Assembly (NCBI GenBank): GCA_016350165.1
Contig: CP066225.1
Coordinates: 2,232,001 to 2,296,000, forward strand
DNA length: 64,000 nt
Reading direction: 5' to 3'
Source: Planctomycetota bacterium
GTDB lineage: Bacteria > Planctomycetota > Phycisphaerae > Phycisphaerales > Phycisphaeraceae
Part shown: one piece after another, positions 44,554 through 53,573 of the stretch
How the letters are laid out: the number at the start of each line of letters is the position of its first letter
Position numbering within the stretch: the first letter of the stretch is position 1
Made by a program: the position numbers and the translations under genes
Notes under the pieces: generated by a model
Database searches by the model: none
What the model saw: the letters and a program-made list of their open reading frames with translations, nothing else
What the model was told of the DNA's origin: nothing

Positions 44554-46053
44554 ATGAAAGAGTATCTTCACAAATGGTTCCTCGCACTGAATGACCTGTC
44601 TTTCAAAGCAAAGGTTATGGTATTACTCATTGCAGGCGTTGTGGTTACGTTAATCGTCGGCACATGGACATGGCCCGGTGAACCCGAGCAAAAACAAGCT
44701 GTCAATTACGAACAAAACATTTCATCGTGGGTACAAGACCTGCTCGCCATCAACCCCAACGGCAGCGGCATCTCCCGCCGCGACGCTGAGGGCCAGCGTT
44801 GGGTCTACGGCGTCGATGTCGGCTTCCTCCTGCAATACGCAGCACTCTCGGAAAACAAAGAACTCTATTCATCGATTAGAGGTTTGGTCACACAGCACCT
44901 TATTGTAAGTGCTGACAAGGTATCAGGATATACTAATGGAACTGACAACAAACTGGATCTCGATCGTAAACTGATTAACGCAGATTTTGTAGCATGGCGA
45001 TACCCAACTAAGCGCACAATAGACAAGAACAAAGAGAAGTGGGCAAGTTGGGAAAAGTTGAATCAAGCAGGGGAGCCGATTGATGCGACGGGGACAACGG
45101 AGGCGCTTCGGATTGCTGAGGGGCTATGGATCGGGGCGAAGGTATTTGAAAGTGATGAAGATAAAGCTTTGTCCTTACGGATTTTAAGGGGGTATGCGGC
45201 ACATGGGTATGTGGATCAAGGGGTTTGGATGATCCGCAATTACATCAATCTGCAAACCGGAGCGGGTGCGACGAACTCTTATTCCATTGATTACGATGCG
45301 GATTTTGTGGGGATGGTTGCGGCGCAGACTGGGGACGAACAGCTTAGGGATGTGGCTGAGAAAACACGGCAGCTGATGTTGAAGTTAAAGAGCGAGGCTG
45401 GGTTGATTCACTCGATGATACAGCCTGAGATTAAAACACTGATGAGCCCGCTGCCTGGAGCAATCTATTCGCCGAATAGAGTTGAGCAGGTGAATAATGT
45501 GGTGAGTGTCGCTGAACGATGCGCGATGATGAATCGCGAAGTAGCGGAGGGTGTTTACAAGTTTTGCATTAATGATCTTGGGCAGTTGAATAAGTATTAC
45601 GATGCGGGGAATGGAGATCGGGTGGGTAGGTATGCTGTTGGAATTGGAACATACGCGCCGTTATTGCGATTGTCGATCCGAATGAATGATCGGGCGGGTT
45701 ATGAGAAAGTGCTGCCACTACTGCTTTGGCAGGTTCGTGATATGACGGATTGCATTGCAGTTGAGCGTAAGGGTGGGCGTAAAGAGGGGAAAGATGTGGT
45801 GAGTGTTTATGAAATGGGTGAGGCGCTGTTATCGCTACGACTGGCGCAGTTATACTACGATTACAAGGGTCCACGACTCATGTTGCCGGGGTATGTGGAT
45901 CGTGAGGCGAAGACTAATCAAGTATTAGATGCGAACAAAGTTAAGGAAGAAAGTAAGAAAGATAGGAAGAAAGAGGGGGATACGACTGAGGGTGAAGAGA
46001 AGCTACCGATGATTATGCCGGTACAGATTGAACCGCCAAACAATAGCTCTTAG
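44554..46053 (+). CDS. membrane-anchored hypothetical protein, helical-toroid-like
   Basis: A 499-residue protein, family not recognised. One membrane segment near residues 18-40 ('VMVLLIAGVVVTLIVGTWTW'), then a long helical domain with phrases reminiscent of six-hairpin glycosidase folds ('RDAEGQRWVYGVDVGFLLQYA', 'SIDYDADFVGMVAA', 'AVGIGTYAPLLRLS'). The C-terminal 60 residues are charged and Lys/Glu-rich. A carbohydrate-active function is only a guess. Three copies of the dispersed palindrome lie inside (44865, 45465, 45914). Top-strand composition changes from C-rich to G-rich inside this gene, near 44.9-45.0 kb. Its stop is one base from the stop of the convergent KAP gene. Confidence 0.65.
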   Translation: MKEYLHKWFLALNDLSFKAKVMVLLIAGVVVTLIVGTWTWPGEPEQKQAVNYEQNISSWVQDLLAINPNGSGISRRDAEGQRWVYGVDVGFLLQYAALSENKELYSSIRGLVTQHLIVSADKVSGYTNGTDNKLDLDRKLINADFVAWRYPTKRTIDKNKEKWASWEKLNQAGEPIDATGTTEALRIAEGLWIGAKVFESDEDKALSLRILRGYAAHGYVDQGVWMIRNYINLQTGAGATNSYSIDYDADFVGMVAAQTGDEQLRDVAEKTRQLMLKLKSEAGLIHSMIQPEIKTLMSPLPGAIYSPNRVEQVNNVVSVAERCAMMNREVAEGVYKFCINDLGQLNKYYDAGNGDRVGRYAVGIGTYAPLLRLSIRMNDRAGYEKVLPLLLWQVRDMTDCIAVERKGGRKEGKDVVSVYEMGEALLSLRLAQLYYDYKGPRLMLPGYVDREAKTNQVLDANKVKEESKKDRKKEGDTTEGEEKLPMIMPVQIEPPNNSS

Positions 46054-46054
46054 A

Positions 46055-47410
46055 TCATTTATTTGTAAATTTAATAATATCATTAGCCTCATTTTTAGCA
46101 TCTTCAAATTCAAGTTGAATTTGTCGTGCCGTATCTGTACCTATACTGGTTAAGCTCAGACTTTTTGATGGATCTGAGCTATACATTGCATAGCAGACTT
46201 CAATCATTGTATAAACGTATGCACTATTTGATTGCATTTCTTCAAGCTTAAATGCAATATTTTCTTCAATATCGTCGCAAAACTCTTTAGTATATTTAGC
46301 TTCAACAATTACACGAAGCATCGCCCATGCAGTCTGATGATTTATTTCATCAATATTCGACTTTAAAAACACTTCAAATTCGAATGCAATATGTTCGATA
46401 TCTCTCGGTTGAAGCCCATACAGTTGAGCGAGAATTTCAAACAACTCGAATGTTTGAGTATTAAACATGGGACCGCATTTTTCCATTAAACGGCCAATTT
46501 CTGTTTTTGATTCAACAATATGCTTAACAAAGAAATACTTATTACTGTACGGTAATGAAATATACTGTTCAACAAATCGATTCAAATAACGCTCTGAATC
46601 AAAGTGCTGTCCATAAAAATGCGAAATAGTATGGCACAGTTGCTCTTTATCCATCACTATAACAAACACTAAATTTTTTATATTAAAGAAGTGCTTGATG
46701 CGTTCGAGCAGTTTAATCGCAAAGTCTGGTTTACATCGATCGAGTTCATCTATGATGAATACTACAGGTTTATCATTTATAGACAATTGGTTGATATAGT
46801 CTTGTAAATTTTCTCGAAAGTCTTCGACTAGCCTATCGTGAGCTTGTAAATTTAAAAGTTGCTGTTCAATAATTTTATCAATCTCAGAATGTCTATTTTG
46901 GATTGCTCGACGTCCAAATTTTGTAGCATTTTTCACTACATTCTGCCCATTTATTAATCCCCCTGTTGCTGCATATATACCGGTTGCTGCAGTAAGTTGA
47001 GCAGTCTTGCTTAATAGCTTTCCAGCAACTTTTACGGTTTCTTTTTTTAGCAAATCGCTGGCTTTTTTTACTTCACGTTTAAACTTCTGACTTTTACTTT
47101 CCAAATCCATTAATTTTGCAATAAACGCTAGAAGCGGCTCTTCGACATAATCTCGCTCCCATGCGTTAAAGAAAATAGTATTTGTTTCTTTTTCTAACTG
47201 TTCTTGCCATGCTTCTACAAAAAAACTCTTACCACATCCCCATGGTCCCGTAATCGCTATGGTCTTACTTTGGTTATGAAATGAATAAACCAGATCAGTT
47301 AGACTGTCAGCACACGTTTTTCTATTTAGCTTGTCAACATCACCAATAAATGATGGTTTAGGGTCATCAAAAGATTGGTTCTTACTAGATGTGGTACTTA
47401 GCGTGGTCAT
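46055..47410 (-). CDS. KAP-family P-loop NTPase
   Basis: A 451-residue NTPase. Walker A is 'AITGPWGCGKSFFVEAW' (residues ~48-64) followed by the KAP-typical 'FFNAWERDYVEEPLLAFIA'. Walker B is 'PVVFIIDELDRCKPDFAIKLL'. A weakly hydrophobic stretch ('LTAATGIYAATGGLI') sits in the long insert between them, where family members often carry membrane helices. KAP NTPases are sporadically distributed and some act in phage defence; no partner gene is adjacent here. The ATG at 47410 has GGGAG eight bases upstream. The gene is markedly more AT-rich than its neighbours, which suggests recent transfer. Confidence 0.88.
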   Translation of the reverse strand: MTTLSTTSSKNQSFDDPKPSFIGDVDKLNRKTCADSLTDLVYSFHNQSKTIAITGPWGCGKSFFVEAWQEQLEKETNTIFFNAWERDYVEEPLLAFIAKLMDLESKSQKFKREVKKASDLLKKETVKVAGKLLSKTAQLTAATGIYAATGGLINGQNVVKNATKFGRRAIQNRHSEIDKIIEQQLLNLQAHDRLVEDFRENLQDYINQLSINDKPVVFIIDELDRCKPDFAIKLLERIKHFFNIKNLVFVIVMDKEQLCHTISHFYGQHFDSERYLNRFVEQYISLPYSNKYFFVKHIVESKTEIGRLMEKCGPMFNTQTFELFEILAQLYGLQPRDIEHIAFEFEVFLKSNIDEINHQTAWAMLRVIVEAKYTKEFCDDIEENIAFKLEEMQSNSAYVYTMIEVCYAMYSSDPSKSLSLTSIGTDTARQIQLEFEDAKNEANDIIKFTNK

Positions 47411-47481
47411 TGTTATGCTCCCTGTACATTTGAGTATATCAAATAACAGGCCTGAGTAATTATCAAACAATTAGCATCAAT

Positions 47482-47509
47482 AAAAAAGCTCACGCATAAG
47501 CATGAGCTT
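47482..47509 (-). terminator. terminator of the NfeD-type protease gene
   Basis: Stem AAGCTCA / TGAGCTT, 10-base loop, six T following on the minus strand. Confidence 0.8.
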
Positions 47510-47515
47510 AAGTAT

Positions 47516-47530
47516 CTAATATATGGTTAG
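47516..47530. repeat. dispersed 15-bp palindrome between gene end and terminator
   Basis: CTAATATATGGTTAG, ten bases past the stop of the NfeD-type gene (minus strand) and next to its terminator. Confidence 0.55.
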
Positions 47531-47539
47531 TAGTAACGG

Positions 47540-49423
47540 TTAAGCTTTTTCTACGGTGATTAGGTTGCCTTGGACTTCGATGACGCGGACTTCGGCGTTG
47601 GTGCTGATCCAATCGCCACGTGTGATGACATCGACTTTGTCGCCGTTGAAATCGACGGTGCCGGCTGGGCGCAGGTCGGTGACAGCTTTGCCGATTTTGC
47701 CGATGTTGACGTTGCCATAACCGAGCACTTCGTCACCTGAAACACCTTCTTGTTGACCGGTGAGACCGAACATGCCGCGACCGCCTGAGTTTTCGAGTGC
47801 GAGATCATCCTGAAGGATGAGGCGGTTGATGATTGGAATGCGGCCGAAGTAGCGGGTGATGAAATACATGCAGATGCAGGCGAGGAAGGTGCCGCCGAGG
47901 ATGCCCATGGTTGAGGACATGACGCTGTTCCATTGAACGGATGCGGGGAAGTCAACGGGGCCGAAGGATGGGCCGCCACCTGTTGGGACGACTGAGAGGA
48001 TGAGACCTGCGAGCATCATGACGATGCCGACAATGCCGAGGAGGCCGAAGGTTGGTGTGAATGCGAGTTCGACGACAAGGAGGAGGAAGCCGAGGAAGAA
48101 CATGACGATGTGCCAGACTTCGGCGAGGCCGACGACGAACGGTGGCGCGAGTAGTGCGATGAGTGCGAGGACTGAGACAGCACCAGCGATGCCGAGGCCA
48201 GGTGATTGGAATTCCATGTATGCACCGACGAGGAGGGCCATGACGAGGAAGCCACGGATGAGTGGTTTGGTGAGGAAGGCGGAGATTTCTTCACTCCATG
48301 TTTGCGGGATGACGGTGACTTGAGCGGCGGCGTAGTGTTGCTTGAGTTCAGCTTGTGTAGCGATGGTTGCGCGTGAGAGGCCGATGTCTTTGGCGCGGGT
48401 CTGGTTGACGGTGAAGAGTGTGTTGCCTGCGTGGACGAGGCCGTTAGGGAGTCGGGCGCCGGAAGGGAGAGCGGTGACTGGTTTCCATGTGCCTTTGGTG
48501 TTGGGATTGTTTACCTGTGCGAGGTTGTAGTTGACGGCGCCAACTGAGTATGGGTCTTCTTTGTAGATGGAGGTGTCGAATTCATTGCCTTGCACCATCC
48601 ATGCGTAGTCGGCTTGGTTAACGAGGTGGCGCTGGCCGGTGGTTGGGTTTTGGATGTAGTAGACTTCGACGCCGATGACACACATTGCGTGGAATGGTGC
48701 GTAGTCGAGACCTGCTTCGCGAGCGTTGTCACGGAATTCTTCGAGTAGTGGCGAGAGTGCTTTTGCGCGTTCGGTTGGGCTGAGGTTCTGGCCGGGGAGG
48801 ATTGGTGCGCAGTCGCCCATTGTTGAGGCAGGTGACATGATGATTTCGTCGGTTGCGGATGCGATGAGGATGCCTGCGGAATAGGCTTTGTTGTTGACCC
48901 ATGCGATGGTTTGTACGGGGACTTTGACGGGGTCTTTGATGAACTTGGCGATTTCGATGGCGGAGGTGAGGACGCCGCCGTAGGTGTCGAATTCAAAGAC
49001 GATGAGTGAAGCGCCGGCATCGATGGCACGTTGAACGCGACGCTCCATTGAGGTTTTAACGAAGTCGTAGATTTCAGATTCGACGGGGATGATGGCGATT
49101 TCGGCACCGCTTGGAATGGTTTCTGCGATGGAAGGATGTTGAAGGGCATTAATAAGGTCGGGAGAAGCGTTGGCGTTGGTGCGATCGATGTCGTCGTCGG
49201 TGAGTGTGAAGACCTGAGGGAGGACCTCCTTAGTGGTGGAGTCGGTGTGAACTGACTGATCGCTATCGGTGGGTGGTGGGGTATCTGTTTGCGTGGTTTG
49301 TTGTGGCTGATCTTGCTGAGGTTCTTGCGCATCGAGGATGGCATTGCTGAAGAGGAATGCAATGATGAGGAAGAGGAATGTGAGCAGTCCGGAAACCCGA
49401 TTGACCCTGTTGTTGCTTTTCAT
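47540..49423 (-). CDS. membrane-bound NfeD/ClpP-class serine protease
   Basis: A 627-residue protein with signal anchor, a ClpP-class serine protease domain, a block of membrane segments and a C-terminal OB-fold, the layout of long NfeD proteins. 'FEFDTYGGVLTSAIEIAKFI' and 'NNKAYSAGILIASATDEIIM' (nucleophile Ser in AYSAG) mark the catalytic domain. The membrane block runs from about residue 385 to 535. The end has 'GKAVTDLRPAGTVDFNGDKVDV', the NfeD OB-fold. Such proteases are thought to regulate stomatin-type membrane proteins; no stomatin gene is adjacent. An unusually long insert (~200-360) separates the protease core from the membrane block. Confidence 0.9.
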   Translation of the reverse strand: MKSNNRVNRVSGLLTFLFLIIAFLFSNAILDAQEPQQDQPQQTTQTDTPPPTDSDQSVHTDSTTKEVLPQVFTLTDDDIDRTNANASPDLINALQHPSIAETIPSGAEIAIIPVESEIYDFVKTSMERRVQRAIDAGASLIVFEFDTYGGVLTSAIEIAKFIKDPVKVPVQTIAWVNNKAYSAGILIASATDEIIMSPASTMGDCAPILPGQNLSPTERAKALSPLLEEFRDNAREAGLDYAPFHAMCVIGVEVYYIQNPTTGQRHLVNQADYAWMVQGNEFDTSIYKEDPYSVGAVNYNLAQVNNPNTKGTWKPVTALPSGARLPNGLVHAGNTLFTVNQTRAKDIGLSRATIATQAELKQHYAAAQVTVIPQTWSEEISAFLTKPLIRGFLVMALLVGAYMEFQSPGLGIAGAVSVLALIALLAPPFVVGLAEVWHIVMFFLGFLLLVVELAFTPTFGLLGIVGIVMMLAGLILSVVPTGGGPSFGPVDFPASVQWNSVMSSTMGILGGTFLACICMYFITRYFGRIPIINRLILQDDLALENSGGRGMFGLTGQQEGVSGDEVLGYGNVNIGKIGKAVTDLRPAGTVDFNGDKVDVITRGDWISTNAEVRVIEVQGNLITVEKA

Positions 49424-49542
49424 AGTGATATTATAGATCGGCAGATGAAAAGCTCACCAAGAATCTGTGGGAAGATGCCTGTAAGAATATGCGGATGTGG
49501 GAAAATTGGGATTATGGGAGCAATGGCTTGGAGGAGAATGCG

Positions 49543-50907
49543 TTATTTATCGTCTGGTTGGGTGAATAGTTGTTTAATTTGGCGATCGAGTCTGGAGTAG
49601 ATGGCTGGGGAGGTGCCGTGGAAGTGTTCTTTGATGGTGCCGTTCTGATCGATGAGGACGAAGGCTGGGTAGCCGAGAAGGTTGTAGGTTTTGGTGATGG
49701 GGAAGGCTTGGAGTGAGATGAAGGAAGGTTTGAGAACGCTGTTGGTTTGGATTGCGTTGTGGGGGTCTTCATCGACGTTCATGCCGAGGACGATGAAGGG
49801 TTTGTCTTGGTACTCTTTTGCGAGCTTTTCGATGCTGGGGATGTAGTAAAGGCATTCTTTGCGGTTTTTAAGCCAAAAGTAGAGGAGGACGACTTTGCCT
49901 TTGTTGTCTTGGAGGTTGTAGGTTTTGAGGTCGTCGATGTCTTTGAGTGAGAAAGGTGGAGCGGTGATGTTGACGAAGTTGGAGCGTTTACTGAGTACTT
50001 TGAGTTTGAGGAGGATGTCGTCGGCTTGTTTGTAGAGGTCGTGGATTTCAGATGAGAATTCGTAGGTGGCAATGGTGCGAAGGATTTGTTTTTTGTCGAG
50101 TTGCTTCTTGCGGATGGCTGCGGGGTGTGAAGATTGAGCGAGTTTTGTGATGTCGAGGACTGAGTAATGGTACTTGTTGTATTGTCTGATGTGACGCTTA
50201 ACGAGGTTGAGTAGTGGTGCGGGGGCTTTTTGTGTGCTGGTGAGTTTTAATTTGCCGTAGGCGCGAAGGTGTGCGGTCTGCAGGAATGTGATGTTGGTGG
50301 GGACATTGGTTTTTGGGTTGAGTTGCCATTGGATGCGATCTTGTCCACCGAAGATTTCGTTGTAGATGAAGGAGATGTTGCCGACGATCGCTTCTGCGGT
50401 TGCACGTCTACCGATGGAGACGAATTGTCTGGAGAAAGTTTTTTTATGCCAAAGGCCTTTGGGGTAGGTTGAGATTTCCCATTCGGGTTCGGGGCTGAGT
50501 TCGGGGAATGGGATACAGAACCATGGAGAGGTGTCGATGTCGTGGAGTTTGGTGGCTTGGCCTTGCGGGGTGAGATGGACTTGTTGGACTTTGCGAGTTT
50601 TGTCGGCGTATGTGCGAGTGATGAGCAGGTCGTAAGAGTCGTCGGAGTTTTCATCGAGGACAAGGACGGTGAGTTTTTTGAGGGGACTGACAGCATTGGT
50701 TGGAGGACGTGATTGTGATTCCCATGTAAAAAGTTGCCCTTCAATGAGGTTATATGTGGGGATGTCTTCGTCGGATTGAGCGAGCAGGGGTATGGTTGTG
50801 AGTGAGAAAGAAAGCATGATGAGAAGAGAGAAGGTGAGTTTGAAGAGAAGGCGATTGGTGATTGCGGCATGGGTGATGATGTATGAAAAATGCACTGGTT
50901 TGCTCAC
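49543..50907 (-). CDS. exported thioredoxin-fold (TlpA-like) protein with degenerate active site
   Basis: A 454-residue protein: signal peptide (ending 'IPLLAQ'), ~280 residues of unknown beta-rich domain, then a TlpA/redoxin-type thioredoxin domain from about residue 315 ('GKVVLLYFWLKNRKECLYYIP', 'YNLLGYPAFVLIDQNG'). In TlpA proteins the motif is W-C-x-x-C; here the matching residues are R-K-E-C, so the nucleophilic first Cys is missing and only the second is kept. The cis-Pro region 'GYPAF' is intact. It is the downstream paralog of the next gene, which keeps both cysteines. The start at 50907 is a GTG without a clear ribosome site. Confidence 0.85.
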   Translation of the reverse strand: MSKPVHFSYIITHAAITNRLLFKLTFSLLIMLSFSLTTIPLLAQSDEDIPTYNLIEGQLFTWESQSRPPTNAVSPLKKLTVLVLDENSDDSYDLLITRTYADKTRKVQQVHLTPQGQATKLHDIDTSPWFCIPFPELSPEPEWEISTYPKGLWHKKTFSRQFVSIGRRATAEAIVGNISFIYNEIFGGQDRIQWQLNPKTNVPTNITFLQTAHLRAYGKLKLTSTQKAPAPLLNLVKRHIRQYNKYHYSVLDITKLAQSSHPAAIRKKQLDKKQILRTIATYEFSSEIHDLYKQADDILLKLKVLSKRSNFVNITAPPFSLKDIDDLKTYNLQDNKGKVVLLYFWLKNRKECLYYIPSIEKLAKEYQDKPFIVLGMNVDEDPHNAIQTNSVLKPSFISLQAFPITKTYNLLGYPAFVLIDQNGTIKEHFHGTSPAIYSRLDRQIKQLFTQPDDK

Positions 50908-50951
50908 AGGTGAAGGGGTTGGTGTTGCTGAAGGTCCGGAATGCGTGCGAG

Positions 50952-52229
50952 TTATTTCTCGAGTAATTGGTCAATACTGTTTTTGAGTTGCATGCGTAGA
51001 ACGGGGCTGAAGCCTACGAAGACGTGTTGAACGATGCCTTGCTTGTCGATGATGACGAAGGTTGGGTAGCCTTCGATACTGTAGGATTGTGCGAGTGTTT
51101 GAGCTTGAATGCTTTCGTACTGAGCGTTCATGATTTCTTCGGTTCGGATAATGTCTTTGACGGAGTCACCCTTGTTCATGCCGAGGACAATGACATCTTT
51201 GTTTTTAAATTGGTTGACGATGTCGTTGATCGTGGGCATGGCGACGATGCACCAGCCACAACGCTTGAACCAGAAGTCGAGCAGAACGACTTTGCCTTTG
51301 TAATCTTGGAGATTGTAGGTTGTGCCTTGATGGGATTGGAATGAGAAAGTTGGAGCTGGTTTACCGACGAGAGGTGAATCTTTGCCGAGGTCAGTGCAGT
51401 CTTTGACGATGCCTTTGGCACGCTTGTAGAGGTCGAGGATGTTGTTGTGGAATTTGGAGCTTTGTATGTTGGCAGCGAGCGTATCGAACTTGGTTTCGAG
51501 GCGTTTAATTTCGTCGGTTTGTTTTTGGTCGGTGAGGTTGATGAGGTTGTTTACTTCGTTGAGGTAGTGACTGAACTGTTCGAGGTCGGTGTTAAGTGCT
51601 TTGAGCTGTTCGGGTGTGAGGGTTGCGTTTTGAATGAGACTAAGTTTTGAGGTGATTTCCGCACCGTAGTTTGTTTTGGTGTAGTTAATGGATTGGGGGA
51701 TTGTGAGATGTGGGTTGAAATGCCATTGAATGGTGGATTTGTTGTTATAAAGTTTGTCTCTGTTGGTTTGGATATCGGCTTTGATGATGCGGTTCGCAGA
51801 GATGTCGGCAGAATTGAGGGTTGTGAGTGTGAAATTTTTGGTGATGCCATCGGCGATGGTTTGCCATTTGGGCGTGGAACGGAGTTCGGGGAATGCGATT
51901 GGGTACCATGAAAAACGGAATGGGTTGTTGAGTATTTTAGCTTTGCCGGTGGGTGCGAGGTTGATGGTGTCGGGATTGGTGCGGAGCTTGTTGAAGTCGT
52001 GAAGGATGAGTAAGTCGTAGGAATTGTCGGGGTTGGTTTTCAGGACGATAGCGGTGATGGCGGTGAGTCGATAGGTTTTATCTTTGCCGACGTCATTGGT
52101 TTGCCATGTGAAGATTTGGCCTGGTGTGAGGTTGTAGCTGGGGATGATTGTGTTAGTTTGAGCGGAGAGAGATGAGGAAATGAAAAGGCAAAGAGCGGTG
52201 ATTGTGAAGAGGGGTGCGCGGAAGTTCAT
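50952..52229 (-). CDS. exported thioredoxin-fold (TlpA-like) protein
   Basis: A 425-residue protein, paralogous along its whole length to the gene downstream (shared 'YNLxxGQxFTW', 'DNSYDLLI', 'WYPIAFPEL'/'WFCIPFPEL'). The ATG at 52229 gives a signal peptide ('ITALCLFISSSLSAQ'). The C-terminal domain has 'GKVVLLDFWFKRCGWCIVAMP' with an intact C-x-x-C (CGWC), and 'YSIEGYPTFVIIDKQG'. It is expected to act as a periplasmic thiol-disulfide reductase or similar. The ~270-residue N-terminal domain is unknown and may supply the partner specificity. Confidence 0.87.
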   Translation of the reverse strand: MNFRAPLFTITALCLFISSSLSAQTNTIIPSYNLTPGQIFTWQTNDVGKDKTYRLTAITAIVLKTNPDNSYDLLILHDFNKLRTNPDTINLAPTGKAKILNNPFRFSWYPIAFPELRSTPKWQTIADGITKNFTLTTLNSADISANRIIKADIQTNRDKLYNNKSTIQWHFNPHLTIPQSINYTKTNYGAEITSKLSLIQNATLTPEQLKALNTDLEQFSHYLNEVNNLINLTDQKQTDEIKRLETKFDTLAANIQSSKFHNNILDLYKRAKGIVKDCTDLGKDSPLVGKPAPTFSFQSHQGTTYNLQDYKGKVVLLDFWFKRCGWCIVAMPTINDIVNQFKNKDVIVLGMNKGDSVKDIIRTEEIMNAQYESIQAQTLAQSYSIEGYPTFVIIDKQGIVQHVFVGFSPVLRMQLKNSIDQLLEK

Positions 52230-52311
52230 GAAGCTTTGTCCCAGATAATTAGCGTCACAATGAAACTGTAAGTCAGTGATGGTAAACAATCATAAGATAG
52301 CGAACGCGCAT

Positions 52312-52353
52312 GAAAAAGCTCGAATCTCGTTTTTACGAAATTCGAGCATTTTC
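52312..52353 (-). terminator. hairpin terminator upstream of the TlpA-like genes
   Basis: Stem GCTCGAA / TTCGAGC (52318-52324 and 52341-52347) with T following on the minus strand. It would end transcription coming from the CCCGGAA-rich stretch and insulate the TlpA-like pair. Confidence 0.65.
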
Positions 52354-52617
52354 TGATGTAATAAGAATCACACCGTCCCCGACCCGGCCCAGAAGAAAGA
52401 ATGCCTCGGAATAACCTGTTGCTCCATTGATTTCCGAAAGCTGAAGCCCCGGAAAGGTCAGTTGCTTGGAAATCATGGAAGCCGAAGCATGCCCCGGAAT
52501 GCCGAAAAATCCCCTTCCCTCATGAACCCGGAAAGGCTCGGTCCCCGCCCATTTGCCCCGTAAGAAATTAAATTGCCAAAGCCCGGAAGGCTCGATATCC
52601 CTATGCCCAATCCTCAC
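52333..52617 (-). CDS. doubtful small ORF in the CCCGGAA-rich stretch
   Basis: A 94-codon ORF that ends inside the terminator hairpin. The translation ('GLWQFNFLRGKWAGTEPFRV', 'FFLLGRVGDGVILITSEN') is reasonably protein-like but matches nothing I know, and the ORF is laced with the CCCGGAA word. It may be a decayed or laterally acquired gene. Confidence 0.25.
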   Translation of the reverse strand: MRIGHRDIEPSGLWQFNFLRGKWAGTEPFRVHEGRGFFGIPGHASASMISKQLTFPGLQLSEINGATGYSEAFFLLGRVGDGVILITSENARIS

Positions 52618-53280
52618 CCAGCTTGCCCAATGGCCGGAAGTTATATCCTTTTGTTTTTACTTTTGGAAGCATGGTGCGTAGATGCAATGATCGCGCAACA
52701 CTGGTTTTACAACAATGGCGAATCTGACAACGTTTTGCATATATTGAGCGAAAAAAAAATGTGGAGCAGCCCGTTTAAATGTCGTGAATTGCATCCATTC
52801 TCTTAGAACCCCAGAAGCCCCGGAAAAAATTGAAGCTTATTACGATGAACTAATGAGAACCCCACGAAAGGCCCGGTTAAATTGAGACTCTGCCCCGGAA
52901 CAGAATATCAAGCCGGCACTTAGCCCACGAGACACAGGAACCCACGCCCGGAAGGGCGGCACACTGAGTCTGGACACAACTGATTAGAGAGAACACGATG
53001 ACCATGTAAACGGAAGGATGGTTTGGGCATCCACTGCTCACACAACAAACGCAACGCTCAAATTTATGCAGTGCTCAGAAAAGAGCTATTAAGTTGTCAA
53101 TGCCAGATAGCGTGCTGGTCATTTTGCTGAGGGACTGGTGTTATGTCTGCTGGAGCAGAGAGAATCTGTTGATTCTCACACATCAGCTCGCAATTGGCGT
53201 GAGGCCCAAGTTAAGTAGTCTTGAAAAGTGTCAACTGTGTCACATTACCCGAAAGCCCGTGAAGATTTAAAGTCAGGTGT
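52360..53280. other. unassigned stretch with repeated CCCGGAA
   Basis: About 900 bases without a convincing gene. CCCGGAA occurs near 52447, 52492, 52528, 52579, 52815, 52894 and 52947, with variants near 52404, 52633 and 52873, mostly as G-CCCGG-A junctions. From 53010 to 53271 a frame without start shows 'VILLRDWCYVCWSRENLLIL', possibly a gene remnant. I cannot assign the region. Confidence 0.4.
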
Positions 53281-53573
53281 CACAGTGAATATTTGGTTTT
53301 CAAGTGCTCAAATCTTGAGTCTTCTGTAAATATGACGGTAAGCAAGTATGGACATTTCACACTTGTGAGTTTTTTTTGCAAAAAAAATTGAAAGATTGGG
53401 CTTTGGGGGTTGTATGCGTGGGAGAGAGGCGTAATATGCCGAACTTGCAGAGGGGATTGGGGAATATCTGGAAAAGGTTGGAAATCACACAAACAAACCC
53501 AAGGTGAATCGGCGTACATGTATGTCGTGGCGTGGCAGAGGATCTGAGGAAAACAGAAGATTGGAGTTTGGAA

